From Pseudobutyrivibrio ruminis HUN009 (lineage in GTDB: Bacteria; Bacillota; Clostridia; Lachnospirales; Lachnospiraceae), in assembly GCF_000703005.1 (NCBI RefSeq), contig NZ_JNLH01000002.1, forward strand, positions 1-64,000: DNA of 64,000 bases, given 5' to 3'. The position numbers were made by a program, and so were the translations under genes. Below are positions 1 to 9,182 of the stretch, piece after piece. The stretch's first letter is position 1. Each line of letters opens with the position of its first letter. Below the pieces are notes generated by a model. It was given only the letters and a program-made list of their open reading frames with translations. It made no database searches and was not told the DNA's origin.

Positions 1-488
1 ATACAGAGATATATAAATTGGAATTGTGGTTTGGTGATTTTGTTGAAAGTTACGATGATCTAAAATTATTAAGACAAAAATCATTAAAATCACATTTAAA
101 CTTTAAATACAAAGATAATTTTGAGTCAAAAAAGAATTTAGACTTGTTAGATAATGTGATGGAAAGAGTTCAAAAAACTGAATTATGGGATAAGAGAATA
201 CCCAAAATGCTGAACGGTTATTTCGAAGATATGTTTAATATTATCGATAATTGTTATAACACTCTAAAATCTGGAGGTTTTTGTGCAATCGTGGTTGGTA
301 ATTCAGCATATGGTGGGGAGATTATTCCCACAGACTTGATATTGGCAGAATACGCCAAATCGATTGGTTTCAAAGTAGATAAAATTGAGGTTGATAGATA
401 TATCATTACTAGCTCTCAACAATACGAGAAAACAAAGAAAAACGGAAAATACTTAAGGGAGAGTGTTGTATGTCTAATAAAAAAATAA
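1..488 (+). CDS. DNA methyltransferase, C-terminal part (gene enters from left edge)
   Basis: The reading frame is open to the left edge (codons for TEIYKLELWFGDF begin at base 3), so the TTG at 18 is internal and the 5' part is missing. The residues just before and after KLELWFGDF match the stretch that follows the SPPY catalytic motif in N4/N6 amino-methyltransferases, as in the next gene. The end carries a Rossmann-type strand (SGGFCAIVVGNSAYGG). It overlaps the next methyltransferase by 19 bases, so the two are co-translated. Likely role: one of the paired modification enzymes of the restriction operon. Target base and site cannot be read from the fragment. Confidence 0.8.
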   Translation, partial: TEIYKLELWFGDFVESYDDLKLLRQKSLKSHLNFKYKDNFESKKNLDLLDNVMERVQKTELWDKRIPKMLNGYFEDMFNIIDNCYNTLKSGGFCAIVVGNSAYGGEIIPTDLILAEYAKSIGFKVDKIEVDRYIITSSQQYEKTKKNGKYLRESVVCLIKK

Positions 489-1732
489 CTGTAAAAGAAT
501 TACCTATAGATGTGATTGACGATTCGATATATGTGATTGATCAGCAAAATCCAAACTCATATACCCATAATTTTTTTAAATATCCTTGCAAATTTATACC
601 TGAAATTCCTCGGTGGGCTATAAAGAGTTACATCACAAATCCAGATACTTCTAAAATATTGGATCCTTTTGCAGGAAGTGGAACAACTTTACTAGAGTCA
701 TCATTAGCTGGAGTTCCAGCTATGGGAACAGAAATAGATGAGGTTGCCAAACTTATTATTAAAGTAAAAACTAGTAAGCTGTCGAATGAGCAAATTGCAA
801 TCGCACGAAGTGAAACAACTAGAATAATAGACGTATTGGAAAATCACGCATATAAACAGGATGAAGTGGTGAAACCGAAGATAAATAATCTCGAACATTG
901 GTTTAGAGAAGATATTTTAAATGATCTTGGATATGTTTGTTTTTCAATTAATAAACTTAATGATGAGAATGTTAGGGATTTTCTTTTGATATGTATGGCA
1001 AGTATAGTAAAAAAAGTTTCGAATGCAGATGATATTTCACCTAAACCATATGTTTCGAATAAAATTATAAAAAATCCACCCGAAGTTAATAAGATGTTCT
1101 CTGATACTGTAGACAAATATCTTGAATGCATGGAAGAATTAGGAAGAGAAATACTTGCACCGGTAGAGGTGAGCGGTTCTGCTACAAATATTCTTGCTGA
1201 TGATAATACATTTGATTTAGCGATTACCTCTCCACCTTACATCAACGCATTTGATTATGTTAGAACATTAAGACTGGAAAACCTTTGGTTGAATACAGCG
1301 TCTGAAGATGAGTTGAGAGAGAAGAAAAAAAAATATTTTGGAACAGAGAGTTTTCGAGTAAAAGAGGAAATTAAAAATCTTGACATTCTAAGTGATTCGA
1401 AATTGCTTGCGGAATACTATGAGAAAATTTTTCCACTTGATGAAAGACGTGCATTAGTGGTAAAAAAGTTTTTTGAAGACATGAAAACAAACTTGGTTGA
1501 AGTTTATCGAACATTAAAACCAGGTGCACGATATGTAATTGTAATAGGAAATAGTACAATTAGAAAAGTAAATATTGAAAGCTGGAAGGTGTTAAAAGAT
1601 ATAGCAATTGGAGTTGGTTATGAATATTGTACGCACATTAGTTACGAGATACAGAACCATTACATTCGAATTCCTAGGGGAAATCAAGGTGGGAAAATAG
1701 CAATAGATCATATATTGGTTTTAAAAAAATAA
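470..1732 (+). CDS. DNA amino-methyltransferase (N4-C or N6-A) of the restriction operon
   Basis: This is an S-adenosylmethionine-dependent DNA methyltransferase of 420 residues. Motif I DPFAGSGTT lies at residues 65-73 and the catalytic SPPY at 254-257, with about 180 residues between them that probably hold target recognition. The order I then IV with a long spacer resembles the alpha class. The start follows GGGAG with 8 bases spacing. It sits 11 bases before the next gene, in an operon with McrB/McrC-like and AlwI-like restriction genes, so its job is probably to protect host DNA. Two methyltransferases side by side fit an asymmetric recognition site with one enzyme per strand; that is inference. 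Confidence 0.88.
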   Translation: MSNKKITVKELPIDVIDDSIYVIDQQNPNSYTHNFFKYPCKFIPEIPRWAIKSYITNPDTSKILDPFAGSGTTLLESSLAGVPAMGTEIDEVAKLIIKVKTSKLSNEQIAIARSETTRIIDVLENHAYKQDEVVKPKINNLEHWFREDILNDLGYVCFSINKLNDENVRDFLLICMASIVKKVSNADDISPKPYVSNKIIKNPPEVNKMFSDTVDKYLECMEELGREILAPVEVSGSATNILADDNTFDLAITSPPYINAFDYVRTLRLENLWLNTASEDELREKKKKYFGTESFRVKEEIKNLDILSDSKLLAEYYEKIFPLDERRALVVKKFFEDMKTNLVEVYRTLKPGARYVIVIGNSTIRKVNIESWKVLKDIAIGVGYEYCTHISYEIQNHYIRIPRGNQGGKIAIDHILVLKK

Positions 1733-1743
1733 GGAGGAGTGAC

Positions 1744-2493
1744 ATGTATCTACGTGGATGGAAGTATGAAGGAAGAAAAATAGCAGACAAACTTCACGAG
1801 CAAATATTAGGGATTGTTGAAATTTTAAATGATCCACAAAAGGTAGGCGACAAAACTTGGCCAGCCTTGCAGAAATACATATCTGATGAGTTAGGAATTG
1901 CAACTGGGCAGGTGCGTACCATTAAACGAATGATGGAGGAATTTGATATTGTAAAAAAGGGTTCTTTAAATGCAAATGAAGTTCCCACTGCAGAAAGTAT
2001 TTATACTGAAAATGGAAAAACACTATTAGAATTAATTGCTACTGAAAAATTAATGAGAGAGAATCCTACCAAAGATAATGTCGAGCTCATGCAAGAAATA
2101 AGGTCTATTTATCAGTTGTACTATCAAAAAGTACTTTTGGCATATTCCTATAACGATGAAGGTCAGATTTTACACCCACTTAAAGCAACATTGAAAATGA
2201 TAAATAGATATAGATACTTAAACTATTGGGAATGGTACTTATTAAATACCATTGTGCATAACGATGATAATGAACAAGAAGAGCAAGAATTTGATCGATT
2301 TTTAAACGATTACAGAACTGGGAATATCCGCTTTAAAGATTCTGATATTATTGAAAATCAACTATCACACTCATATGTTTTAGGAAATTTCGAATATGCG
2401 GGGTTGATTTGCATAGATGGAAAAAAAACAGATTTAAAAGCTACTATTAATGAAAAATCAAGAGATATAGTTAACGAAATCCTAAAAGGATAG
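1744..2493 (+). CDS. Unknown protein of the restriction operon
   Basis: This 249-residue protein has a clear GGAGG ribosome site 5 bases before the ATG. I do not recognise a family. Residues 1-85 are helical and charged (QVRTIKRMMEEFDIVKK) and could form a winged-helix DNA-binding fold; the rest is helix-rich with aromatic clusters (YRYLNYWEWYLLN). It lies between the methyltransferases and the McrB-like gene, the place where the BsuMI locus of Bacillus has an accessory restriction component. By position it may be a DNA-recognition or controller subunit; that is inference only. Confidence 0.7.
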   Translation: MYLRGWKYEGRKIADKLHEQILGIVEILNDPQKVGDKTWPALQKYISDELGIATGQVRTIKRMMEEFDIVKKGSLNANEVPTAESIYTENGKTLLELIATEKLMRENPTKDNVELMQEIRSIYQLYYQKVLLAYSYNDEGQILHPLKATLKMINRYRYLNYWEWYLLNTIVHNDDNEQEEQEFDRFLNDYRTGNIRFKDSDIIENQLSHSYVLGNFEYAGLICIDGKKTDLKATINEKSRDIVNEILKG

Positions 2494-2504
2494 AAAGGCT
2501 TTTC

Positions 2505-3539
2505 ATGAGTAATAATGTTTCAGTAAAAATAGATTCAGAAATTGATTCCCGCCTAAAAAGAATTATGCAACAACGAAATATTCATAATGAGACTACAGAT
2601 AAGGCAGATGACAATACCAAAATCGAAAAAGAAGAGCTTTTTATAAAAAGAAATCCTCGAAAAAATAAAATACATCCAATAAATCAAATAATATATGGAG
2701 CCCCTGGAACAGGGAAAACATATTCAACAGTCGAGTATGCAGTTGCAATTATAGAAAATCGTCAAATAAATAATAATCCACTGACTCCAGATGAGCGAAA
2801 AGAACTTATAGAAAAATATGAATTCTATATGAATCGTGGTCAAATTACTTTTACAACATTTCATCAAAGCTATGGTTATGAGGAATTTATTCAGGGAATT
2901 AGACCTATTCCTGCTGGCGATACGATAAATTTTGGTGTTGTAGACGGCGTTTTCAAAAAAATATCAGATGTTGCCATTGGCGATATGAATAATAATTACG
3001 TAATTATTATTGATGAAATAAATCGAGGCAATATATCAAAAATATTCGGAGAACTTATTACGCTTATTGAAGAGGATAAGAGATGGGGGGAACTTAACCA
3101 AATGTCGGTTACTCTTCCAATGGGGCAAAACTTTGCGGTTCCCAACAATCTATATATAATAGGAACAATGAACTCTGCTGATAAGTCAATCTCGCTAATT
3201 GATGCTGCTTTACGAAGAAGATTTGAATTTGTTGAGATGGCACCTAATCCAGCCTTTGTAAGTGATGAAAAACTAAGAAATGTATTAAAATCACTAAATG
3301 AATATCTTCGAAAAGAACAAAGGAGTACAGATTTACTCATAGGACACTCTTATTTCATAGGGAAGACGATAATTGAAATAGAGCCTATCATGAATAGGTG
3401 TGTTATACCATTATTGTACGAATATTTCTATGATGACGAGTCTAAAATAAAAAAAGCACTCGAGTGTATTAAAGGAACTGGATATGAGATTGATGATTCT
3501 TCAGCTGGAAGAATAAAGGTAAAAAAAGAGGAAGGTTGA
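2505..3539 (+). CDS. mcrB: McrB-like AAA+ GTPase, restriction motor subunit
   Basis: This 344-residue protein has the McrB signature set: Walker A GAPGTGKT (65-72), Walker B VIIIDEINRGN (166-176), the guanine-specificity-type MNSAD (222-226) and a RRRF finger (237-240). It matches the AAA+ half of McrB, while residues 1-55 are a short charged segment without a recognisable DNA-binding domain. McrB proteins form GTP-driven rings that power the McrC nuclease. Four bases separate it from the McrC-like gene. In LlaJI- and BsuMI-type systems such a pair cuts unmodified DNA next to two methyltransferases, unlike classical McrBC, which cuts methylated DNA. Confidence 0.9.
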   Translation: MSNNVSVKIDSEIDSRLKRIMQQRNIHNETTDKADDNTKIEKEELFIKRNPRKNKIHPINQIIYGAPGTGKTYSTVEYAVAIIENRQINNNPLTPDERKELIEKYEFYMNRGQITFTTFHQSYGYEEFIQGIRPIPAGDTINFGVVDGVFKKISDVAIGDMNNNYVIIIDEINRGNISKIFGELITLIEEDKRWGELNQMSVTLPMGQNFAVPNNLYIIGTMNSADKSISLIDAALRRRFEFVEMAPNPAFVSDEKLRNVLKSLNEYLRKEQRSTDLLIGHSYFIGKTIIEIEPIMNRCVIPLLYEYFYDDESKIKKALECIKGTGYEIDDSSAGRIKVKKEEG

Positions 3540-3543
3540 GTAA

Positions 3544-4947
3544 ATGGTAAATGGATTTGAATATACAAAAATAAAATCCAAAAAATTACCAAGTACATGG
3601 CAGAAAGAAGGTGTACTAGGTGAACTAGAGCACTTTCTTCAAGAAAACTGGGAACAGCGCTCAATCTTTTATTCGGATTATCAAATCACAAGTAGACAAC
3701 AGTTTATTGATTTTGATAGAAAAGATGGCATTAAGTTACAAAACTATGTCGGGACGATAATTTTTAAAGGTGAGCAATTAAATATTTTCCCTAAAATATT
3801 TAAAGAAGATGAGGACGATTATGATACAGATGATCTTGAACTTAATGATTTAATAGGTAACTTAGTATATTGGCTCGAATATTGTGACCGATTGAATTTT
3901 CCTTTTGTGTCTATGAAGGGGCAATTGGACAATTCGGAAAATTTGATGGAGTTATTTATTACAATATATGTGAATTATGTTAGGACTGCAATAGATAAAC
4001 AGAGGTATTTTCAATATGAAAATACAACTGAAACAGGTTCTTTTGTGAAAGGAAAAATTAACTTTATAGATTATGCGACAAAAAAATATCCTTCTGGGAA
4101 TCGTGGAGCGTTAGAATATACATATTCAAATTTTGTATTTGATAATTTGATGAATAGGATAATTAAATGTACTTGTATTTTTTTGCTTAATATATCTAAT
4201 CAAACAGCCAATAAAAACACAATACGTAATATACTAATAAAACTTGGTGAGGTTGAAACTGTAAATTGTTCGCCATATGACTGCGATAAAATACACCTTA
4301 GCGCTATGAATTCAAACTACAGAATAATTCTTAGTATGAGTAAAATGTTTTTATTGAATAAAGTCAATTCATATAATATTGGAAATACAGATGCTTTTTG
4401 TTTTCTTTTCCCAGCTGAAATACTATTTGAAGGTTTTATCGGAGGATTTATTCGAGACACATTTAGTGATATAGCAAAGGTAAAAACACAAGCAAGTGAT
4501 CAGTATCTCGCAGATCTTTTGGTCGATGGAGAAGTAATCGGTAATGCGTTTTTGTTAAAAGAAGATATTTTGGTTGAAGTTGGGGAAAAAACATTCGTTT
4601 TAGATACCAAGTATAAAGAAATTGATCGTTTTCACAAAGTTAAAGATAATAAAAAGTTAAAGATTAGTGATAATGATATGAAACAAATGGCGATTTATGC
4701 AGCTAAAAGGAACGCAGAGAAACTTTTCCTCATATACCCCCTACACAAAAATGAAGACCTAGAAGAAGTAAAGGTAAGTTATAACATTCATTTGCAGGAA
4801 CAAGGACTTCTGGAAACAATACCTCTTGAAATTATTAAAGTACCATTTGCATATAGTGAAAGCAAAGAAAAAACACGTTTATTACTAAAACAAATACTAT
4901 TAAACGCTATGGAGGGACAAAAATGGGCAGAACAACCGGCGAACTAG
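3544..4947 (+). CDS. mcrC: McrC-like nuclease subunit
   Basis: This 467-residue protein has a C-terminal PD-(D/E)xK nuclease core: D341 in the segment KEDILVEVG, then D354-T-K356 in VLDTKYK, followed by NDMKQMAIYA, a helix typical of McrC. The N-terminal 300 residues correspond to the McrC part that docks on McrB. The start follows GAGGAAGG. Its last 25 bases overlap the next gene. It is probably the cutting subunit acting with the preceding McrB-like GTPase. The first catalytic acid is not preceded by the usual proline, a common variation. Confidence 0.87.
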   Translation: MVNGFEYTKIKSKKLPSTWQKEGVLGELEHFLQENWEQRSIFYSDYQITSRQQFIDFDRKDGIKLQNYVGTIIFKGEQLNIFPKIFKEDEDDYDTDDLELNDLIGNLVYWLEYCDRLNFPFVSMKGQLDNSENLMELFITIYVNYVRTAIDKQRYFQYENTTETGSFVKGKINFIDYATKKYPSGNRGALEYTYSNFVFDNLMNRIIKCTCIFLLNISNQTANKNTIRNILIKLGEVETVNCSPYDCDKIHLSAMNSNYRIILSMSKMFLLNKVNSYNIGNTDAFCFLFPAEILFEGFIGGFIRDTFSDIAKVKTQASDQYLADLLVDGEVIGNAFLLKEDILVEVGEKTFVLDTKYKEIDRFHKVKDNKKLKISDNDMKQMAIYAAKRNAEKLFLIYPLHKNEDLEEVKVSYNIHLQEQGLLETIPLEIIKVPFAYSESKEKTRLLLKQILLNAMEGQKWAEQPAN

Positions 4948-6674
4948 ATAATTGGATAGTACCAAAGAGATGCAACGTATATCAGACGTTGGCTTTCATA
5001 GCAGTATTAGACAAGTACCCAGCATGTTTAAATTTTTCAACATCAAACCAATCGACAGTTGCAACAAAAATGAGGGTAGACTTTGGTGCATCAAAATCTT
5101 CAACAATGCAGCCACAAGCGGCTAGAACAACAAAAGCTCTTGCTCAATACATGGGGTTTATAACAGAAAACAACAATAGACTTGAAATAACAGAAATTGG
5201 TTATGCTTTTCTAAATAATCATCGTGCTGATTTAATCAATAAAGGATATACCCTCAAGAAACCTAATCCTGTTGTTCCTTTGATAGAAAATGCTGATGAA
5301 TGGAAATCACAGATGATAAAACTTCAGTTGACTAATCCAAGTCAACCAAAATGTGAAAATGTTTCGATTTATCCATTTAGATACATACTTAAACTATTAA
5401 ATAAGTTGCAATATATTGATGTAGAAGAGATGGCTTTATTCGTTCTGACATCTAAAAGTGACAAGAATTTTTCTAAGACAGTAAATATGATTACTAATTT
5501 TCGCACAAAAAAATATGTATTAAGAAATAAACAAGTTGAAAAATTTAAGTCAACAAAGTTTGGCAATATAGCACTCGAGAAGGCTCCTTCAGCAGCCTAT
5601 TTTATGGCTCTTTGTGAAGCTACTGGCTTAATTGAAAGAAAACGAACATGTATTCCCAATCCAGGAGCAACCAGTAAAAAAACAGCTATTTATATAAAAT
5701 CGGGCAAGCAAACTGAAGTGAATGGTATTTTGACAACGTATGGCAGTTTAAAGCCATTAGTTTTTAATCACGATGAACGAAAGACATGGGATTATTATTT
5801 CTGCCAAGACGGAATTAATTATCCTATTGAGATTGAAATTAGAAATCAAACCTCCGCAAATCTAATTGTTAAAATTGAGAATACGACAAAATGTGATGCA
5901 AATAATCAAGAATTCTCTATTTCTAGCCATAAAAAAGGTGCAATTTATGCATTTCCGTCGGACAACTATATAGCACATATTTATGACATGACAGATGTTA
6001 ACCCTGCTTCTAGTATCCCATTTACCAGTAGTACAGCCTCAATTAATATAACTTCAAAGATGCTTTCAAAGGGAGCAATACTTTCTAAAAAAGAAATTAT
6101 TTCTGAAATTAAAGATTTGACAAATAATTCAGGATTAACAACAAAAATACAAAAGCAACTAGATATGTATACTCTACTAACAGGAAAAACTATCTCAGAT
6201 ATAAGAATGTATCGAGGAGCATACTTAGAGTACTATTATAGTCTTTTATTTGAACATTTAAAAAAGAAAAAGATAATAGATGATTATCAAGCAAGTTTAA
6301 CATTAATCAAGCCATATAACCTACCACACCCTGCTGCGTCTAAACCAGATTTTGTTTTAACGCTCGGAAAAACTAAAGTTGTTCTAGAAGTGACGTTGAT
6401 GAAACCGACAGCAACAAAAGTTTCCAAGAATATGAAAATGGAAATTGAAGGCGCGGTGAATCACATGCAAAAACAAAAAATTGAAGATTTGTCCAAAGGA
6501 ATGGAATCAAAAGGAATTTTTGCACCAGGTGCTGTTAACAAAGTGGTAACAGATGAATTAAAAAAATGGGCAACTGCATATAAGGTTACAGAGTATAAAA
6601 CAATAAATCTTAATGATTTGATTAATTTATTTGAAGAAGAAAATAGAGTCAAACTTGAAAATTTCTTAAAATAG
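4923..6674 (+). CDS. AlwI-like restriction endonuclease family protein
   Basis: This 583-residue protein starts inside the end of the McrC gene behind a GGAGGG site, so translation is coupled. The N-terminus (RCNVYQTLAFIAVLDKYP) and overall length resemble the AlwI group of restriction endonucleases. A candidate PD-(D/E)xK centre is P475-D476 followed by E489-V-T491, where threonine replaces the usual lysine; AlwI-type enzymes show a similar E-V-T. It is the last gene of the operon, with a terminator about 170 bases on. A six-gene locus combining paired methyltransferases, McrBC-like genes and an AlwI-like nuclease is unusual. Family assignment is moderate; nuclease activity is inferred. Confidence 0.65.
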   Translation: MGRTTGELDNWIVPKRCNVYQTLAFIAVLDKYPACLNFSTSNQSTVATKMRVDFGASKSSTMQPQAARTTKALAQYMGFITENNNRLEITEIGYAFLNNHRADLINKGYTLKKPNPVVPLIENADEWKSQMIKLQLTNPSQPKCENVSIYPFRYILKLLNKLQYIDVEEMALFVLTSKSDKNFSKTVNMITNFRTKKYVLRNKQVEKFKSTKFGNIALEKAPSAAYFMALCEATGLIERKRTCIPNPGATSKKTAIYIKSGKQTEVNGILTTYGSLKPLVFNHDERKTWDYYFCQDGINYPIEIEIRNQTSANLIVKIENTTKCDANNQEFSISSHKKGAIYAFPSDNYIAHIYDMTDVNPASSIPFTSSTASINITSKMLSKGAILSKKEIISEIKDLTNNSGLTTKIQKQLDMYTLLTGKTISDIRMYRGAYLEYYYSLLFEHLKKKKIIDDYQASLTLIKPYNLPHPAASKPDFVLTLGKTKVVLEVTLMKPTATKVSKNMKMEIEGAVNHMQKQKIEDLSKGMESKGIFAPGAVNKVVTDELKKWATAYKVTEYKTINLNDLINLFEEENRVKLENFLK

Positions 6675-6997
6675 CAGATTAAGTAATATAAAATTAAAGT
6701 ACAGCACTAGATACTAACATTTCATTACAATAATAATTATAAAAACAACCATTGAAATTTTGTTTTTTGCCATAGTATAAGCTAATATCAAAACGGGATA
6801 GACGTTCCTATACATGGTGCTACATCTATCCAATATTTCTAAAACCAAGCTCCAGGGCTTTACACTTCTCCCTGGGGCTATTTTTCTATCATCCAGTCGT
6901 AAAAACTGATAAAATTACAATAAACGATGACTTGAAAGTGAGCCACTCTTATTTTTAATTTTGTTGATTCTCCCTGTAAAGGGAAAGAGGTGTATTT
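6675..6997. other. Intergenic gap after the restriction operon
   Basis: This is 323 A+T-rich bases with no convincing gene. It holds a strong intrinsic terminator at 6848-6886 and, at its right end, the AAAGAGGTG ribosome site of the next gene. I see no repeats or attachment-site-like sequence, although this is a plausible boundary between transferred modules. Confidence 0.6.
6848..6886 (+). terminator. Rho-independent terminator of the restriction operon
   Basis: Arms AGCTCCAGGG (6848-6857) and CCCTGGGGCT (6870-6879) pair over 10 bases with one G-U pair around a 12-base loop, followed by ATTTTTCT. Confidence 0.85.
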
Positions 6998-7690
6998 ATG
7001 GGATTTTATCTTTCAGAAGATGAAGCTAAGATTAGTAGAACAATAACAAATATTACAAACGAGTTACCTGATACAGTTGCAGACTTTGTTAATTATATGG
7101 AGTTCGAGAACCATAAGAAACTAAGCTATGTTTATGAATGTGTACGCAATATAAGACTTTTCTATCAGGTATTAGCAGATGAATTAGGTATTGAAAATAT
7201 TAAAGAAATAGGACTAGTTTATATGTCGAACTTAAGGTCTGAACTATTAGACAAATATGTGTCTTCACCTAGTACGCCCAAAAGAATGATTGCACCACCA
7301 GTAAGTCCTAATTCAACGACACGATCTAGTAGAAAAATTAGCCTTTGGTTCTATTATGATTATTTGGTTTTTAAGCGTTTAGTAGAAAAGAATCCAGTTT
7401 ATGACTGGAAAAAAATGAATAAACCAAAGAAGCCAAAGAAGATTTCTTCACCAGACAAAGTCAAATTTACTGGTGACGCAAAGACAAAAACAACTATAGA
7501 TGGTAAATACAGCATAATAAAAGAACGTAATTCAAATAGAGAAGAGAGTATGTTTGTATATCATATAAGAGATGAAGAAAAAGGTTCTTATTTTACAGAT
7601 GAAAATGGTGAGATTCTTTCTATCATCCCTTATATGGAAGCAAGAGAATTTGTAAAGAATCTCTATAGTAGGAACACTAAAAATAAATGA
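6998..7690 (+). CDS. Protein resembling the core-binding domain of tyrosine recombinases, no catalytic domain
   Basis: This is a 230-residue protein of unknown function. Residues 20-100 (TVADFVNYMEF ... VYECVRNIRLFYQVLADEL) look like the helical SAM-like DNA-binding domain that precedes the catalytic domain of phage-type integrases; compare the first 100 residues of the recombinase at 18877. The Arg-His-Arg-Tyr catalytic domain is absent. Instead there is a Lys/Pro-rich linker (NKPKKPKKISSP, about 140-152) and a small C-terminal domain. It shares a 4-base stop/start overlap with the next gene. It may be a DNA-binding adaptor or an integrase derivative; the resemblance is by eye and modest. 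Confidence 0.6.
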   Translation: MGFYLSEDEAKISRTITNITNELPDTVADFVNYMEFENHKKLSYVYECVRNIRLFYQVLADELGIENIKEIGLVYMSNLRSELLDKYVSSPSTPKRMIAPPVSPNSTTRSSRKISLWFYYDYLVFKRLVEKNPVYDWKKMNKPKKPKKISSPDKVKFTGDAKTKTTIDGKYSIIKERNSNREESMFVYHIRDEEKGSYFTDENGEILSIIPYMEAREFVKNLYSRNTKNK

Positions 7691-8406
7691 GAACATTTAA
7701 ATACAAAGACTATGACATAACGGTTCATACTGAACCTAAATATAATCCAAATTCTATGGATAATCTACCATATGATAAGGTTATTCCTATAGAGGTACCA
7801 TTTGATGATTTTAACACTTGCTTTTCGCTAAATATAGAAAAGGATGGTGAATCCACTTCAGTTCTTATCATTGCCCCTCACTATATTAGTGTAGAATCAT
7901 GTGTTCTTCCTCATGAAAAAGGCCTGTTTATGCTTCTTGATAATTTCGTATGTTTATTTGATGTAGAAGCCATGGAAATTGTTAAGAAAGTTGATTTAGA
8001 ACCATACGGAACCACCGAGAGACCATATATCTATGGAGAAGATTACATTATTCATGGCGAAATGAATATTTACAGAGTTTCAAAGAATCTTGAAATCAAA
8101 TGGCAATATTCAGGTAGAGATATTTGGGAAAGATATCATGGTCCTGAGCCAGCTTTTGAAATGAAAAAAGATAGGATATGTCTATATGACTTCATGGATA
8201 ACTACTATGAACTAGATTACGATGGAAACTTGTTATTTGAAAAAGAAAACCCATATCAAGTAAATCCCTATATTGGAAAGGAAGCAAACAATGAACAAAA
8301 AAGACCAGATGACAGTAAAAAACTTCGTGAGTACAGGAATGGAACTAGAAACCCTCTACGCTTGCTTTCCAGATTTTTCAAGGGAAGAAATAGCAGAAAT
8401 CTATAA
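7687..8406 (+). CDS. Unknown protein, C-terminal end overlaps a second gene
   Basis: This 239-residue protein is translationally coupled (ATGA overlap) to the gene before it. I recognise no family. The sequence is rich in beta-strand-like and acidic stretches and could form a small beta-propeller-like fold; no signal peptide or membrane segment is visible. The last 40 residues are basic and low in hydrophobics (RNPLRLLSRFFKGRNSRNL), unlike the rest. They are encoded across the start of the small gene at 8291, so the original stop may have been lost. Cytoplasmic role unknown. Confidence 0.65.
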   Translation: MRTFKYKDYDITVHTEPKYNPNSMDNLPYDKVIPIEVPFDDFNTCFSLNIEKDGESTSVLIIAPHYISVESCVLPHEKGLFMLLDNFVCLFDVEAMEIVKKVDLEPYGTTERPYIYGEDYIIHGEMNIYRVSKNLEIKWQYSGRDIWERYHGPEPAFEMKKDRICLYDFMDNYYELDYDGNLLFEKENPYQVNPYIGKEANNEQKRPDDSKKLREYRNGTRNPLRLLSRFFKGRNSRNL

Positions 8407-8473
8407 TAATTATAAAGATAATCAATCATCAGGAAATACCTCACCTATAAACATAAGTGTCAATTGTTCGTAG
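8291..8473 (+). CDS. Small protein overlapping the end of the previous gene
   Basis: This 60-residue ORF lies in a different frame from the preceding gene and overlaps it by 116 bases. Its ATG has an AAGGAAG ribosome site 6 bases upstream. The sequence TLYACFPDFSREEIAEIYNNYK has a natural protein character and could be a short helix-turn-helix, while the other frame in this stretch looks like read-through. Function unknown. It may be a real gene whose upstream neighbour gained a C-terminal extension. Confidence 0.55.
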   Translation: MNKKDQMTVKNFVSTGMELETLYACFPDFSREEIAEIYNNYKDNQSSGNTSPINISVNCS

Positions 8474-8502
8474 TACAATTACATTAAAGATAGAGCAGAC
8501 GC

Positions 8503-8943
8503 ATGAAATTACTAGTTAAACACTTCAACGAACTCACAACAACTGAATTATATGAAATTCTAAAAACTAGAGCTGAAATCTTTGTCGTAGAGCAAGACTG
8601 TCCGTATCAAGACCTAGACGATAAAGATCAAGATGCAATTCATATCTTCTGTTGGAATGATAATAATCGAGTGGCAGCTTGCTTCAGAGTCTTTTGGAAA
8701 GATGAAAATGAAGGCGTCGCTCAAATTGGAAGAGTAGTGACATTACAGCATGGTACTGGACTTGGCGGTAAATTACTTCATGCTGGAGTAGAACTTGCTA
8801 TAAATAAGTTCAAAGCAAAGAAGATATATCTTGAAGCCCAGGAATATGCTAAAGGCTATTATGCTAGAGAGGGTTTTGAGGTTGTTTCAGAGCCATTCCT
8901 AGAGGATGGAATCCCTCACGTAAAGATGGAAAAGATTATCTAG
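8503..8943 (+). CDS. elaA: ElaA-family GNAT N-acetyltransferase
   Basis: This 146-residue protein has the normal length for ElaA. The family hallmark FVVEQDCPYQDLDDKDQ is at residues 28-44. The acetyl-CoA binding strand-loop (IGRVVTLQHGTGLGGKLL) is followed by the terminal strand-helix typical of GNAT folds (YAREGFEVV). It transfers an acetyl group from acetyl-CoA; the substrate of ElaA is not established. It opens a run of short plus-strand genes (8503-10038) spaced by 1-14 bases, probably one transcript. Confidence 0.85.
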   Translation: MKLLVKHFNELTTTELYEILKTRAEIFVVEQDCPYQDLDDKDQDAIHIFCWNDNNRVAACFRVFWKDENEGVAQIGRVVTLQHGTGLGGKLLHAGVELAINKFKAKKIYLEAQEYAKGYYAREGFEVVSEPFLEDGIPHVKMEKII

Positions 8944-8952
8944 AGGTATACT

Positions 8953-9168
8953 ATGTTTTTCAAGAAAAAGATTGAAAAGAAAGCATATGATAAAACCACA
9001 AAGAAACCTATTATTAAAGCTAGCATATGCACAGGTGAGCAGGTGGCTGGATTTAGGGATATTGCCACAGGCGCCTTTGAGGAAATAATGCTTATTAAAA
9101 GCCAAGATGATTTGACTGAGTTTAAAGCAATGTATGACATCACAGAAGAAATAGAAAAGATTTACTAA
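8953..9168 (+). CDS. Small conserved-looking protein, unknown
   Basis: This 71-residue protein starts with a basic segment (MFFKKKIEKKAYDK) followed by a compact domain with the pattern KASICTGEQVAGFRDIATGAF. It lies 9 bases after the ElaA-like gene and 14 before a zinc-ribbon gene, so it is co-transcribed. I have an impression of similar short proteins in Lachnospiraceae but no function to offer. It has no membrane segment or cysteine cluster. Confidence 0.65.
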   Translation: MFFKKKIEKKAYDKTTKKPIIKASICTGEQVAGFRDIATGAFEEIMLIKSQDDLTEFKAMYDITEEIEKIY

Positions 9169-9182
9169 AGGAAGAATGATTT

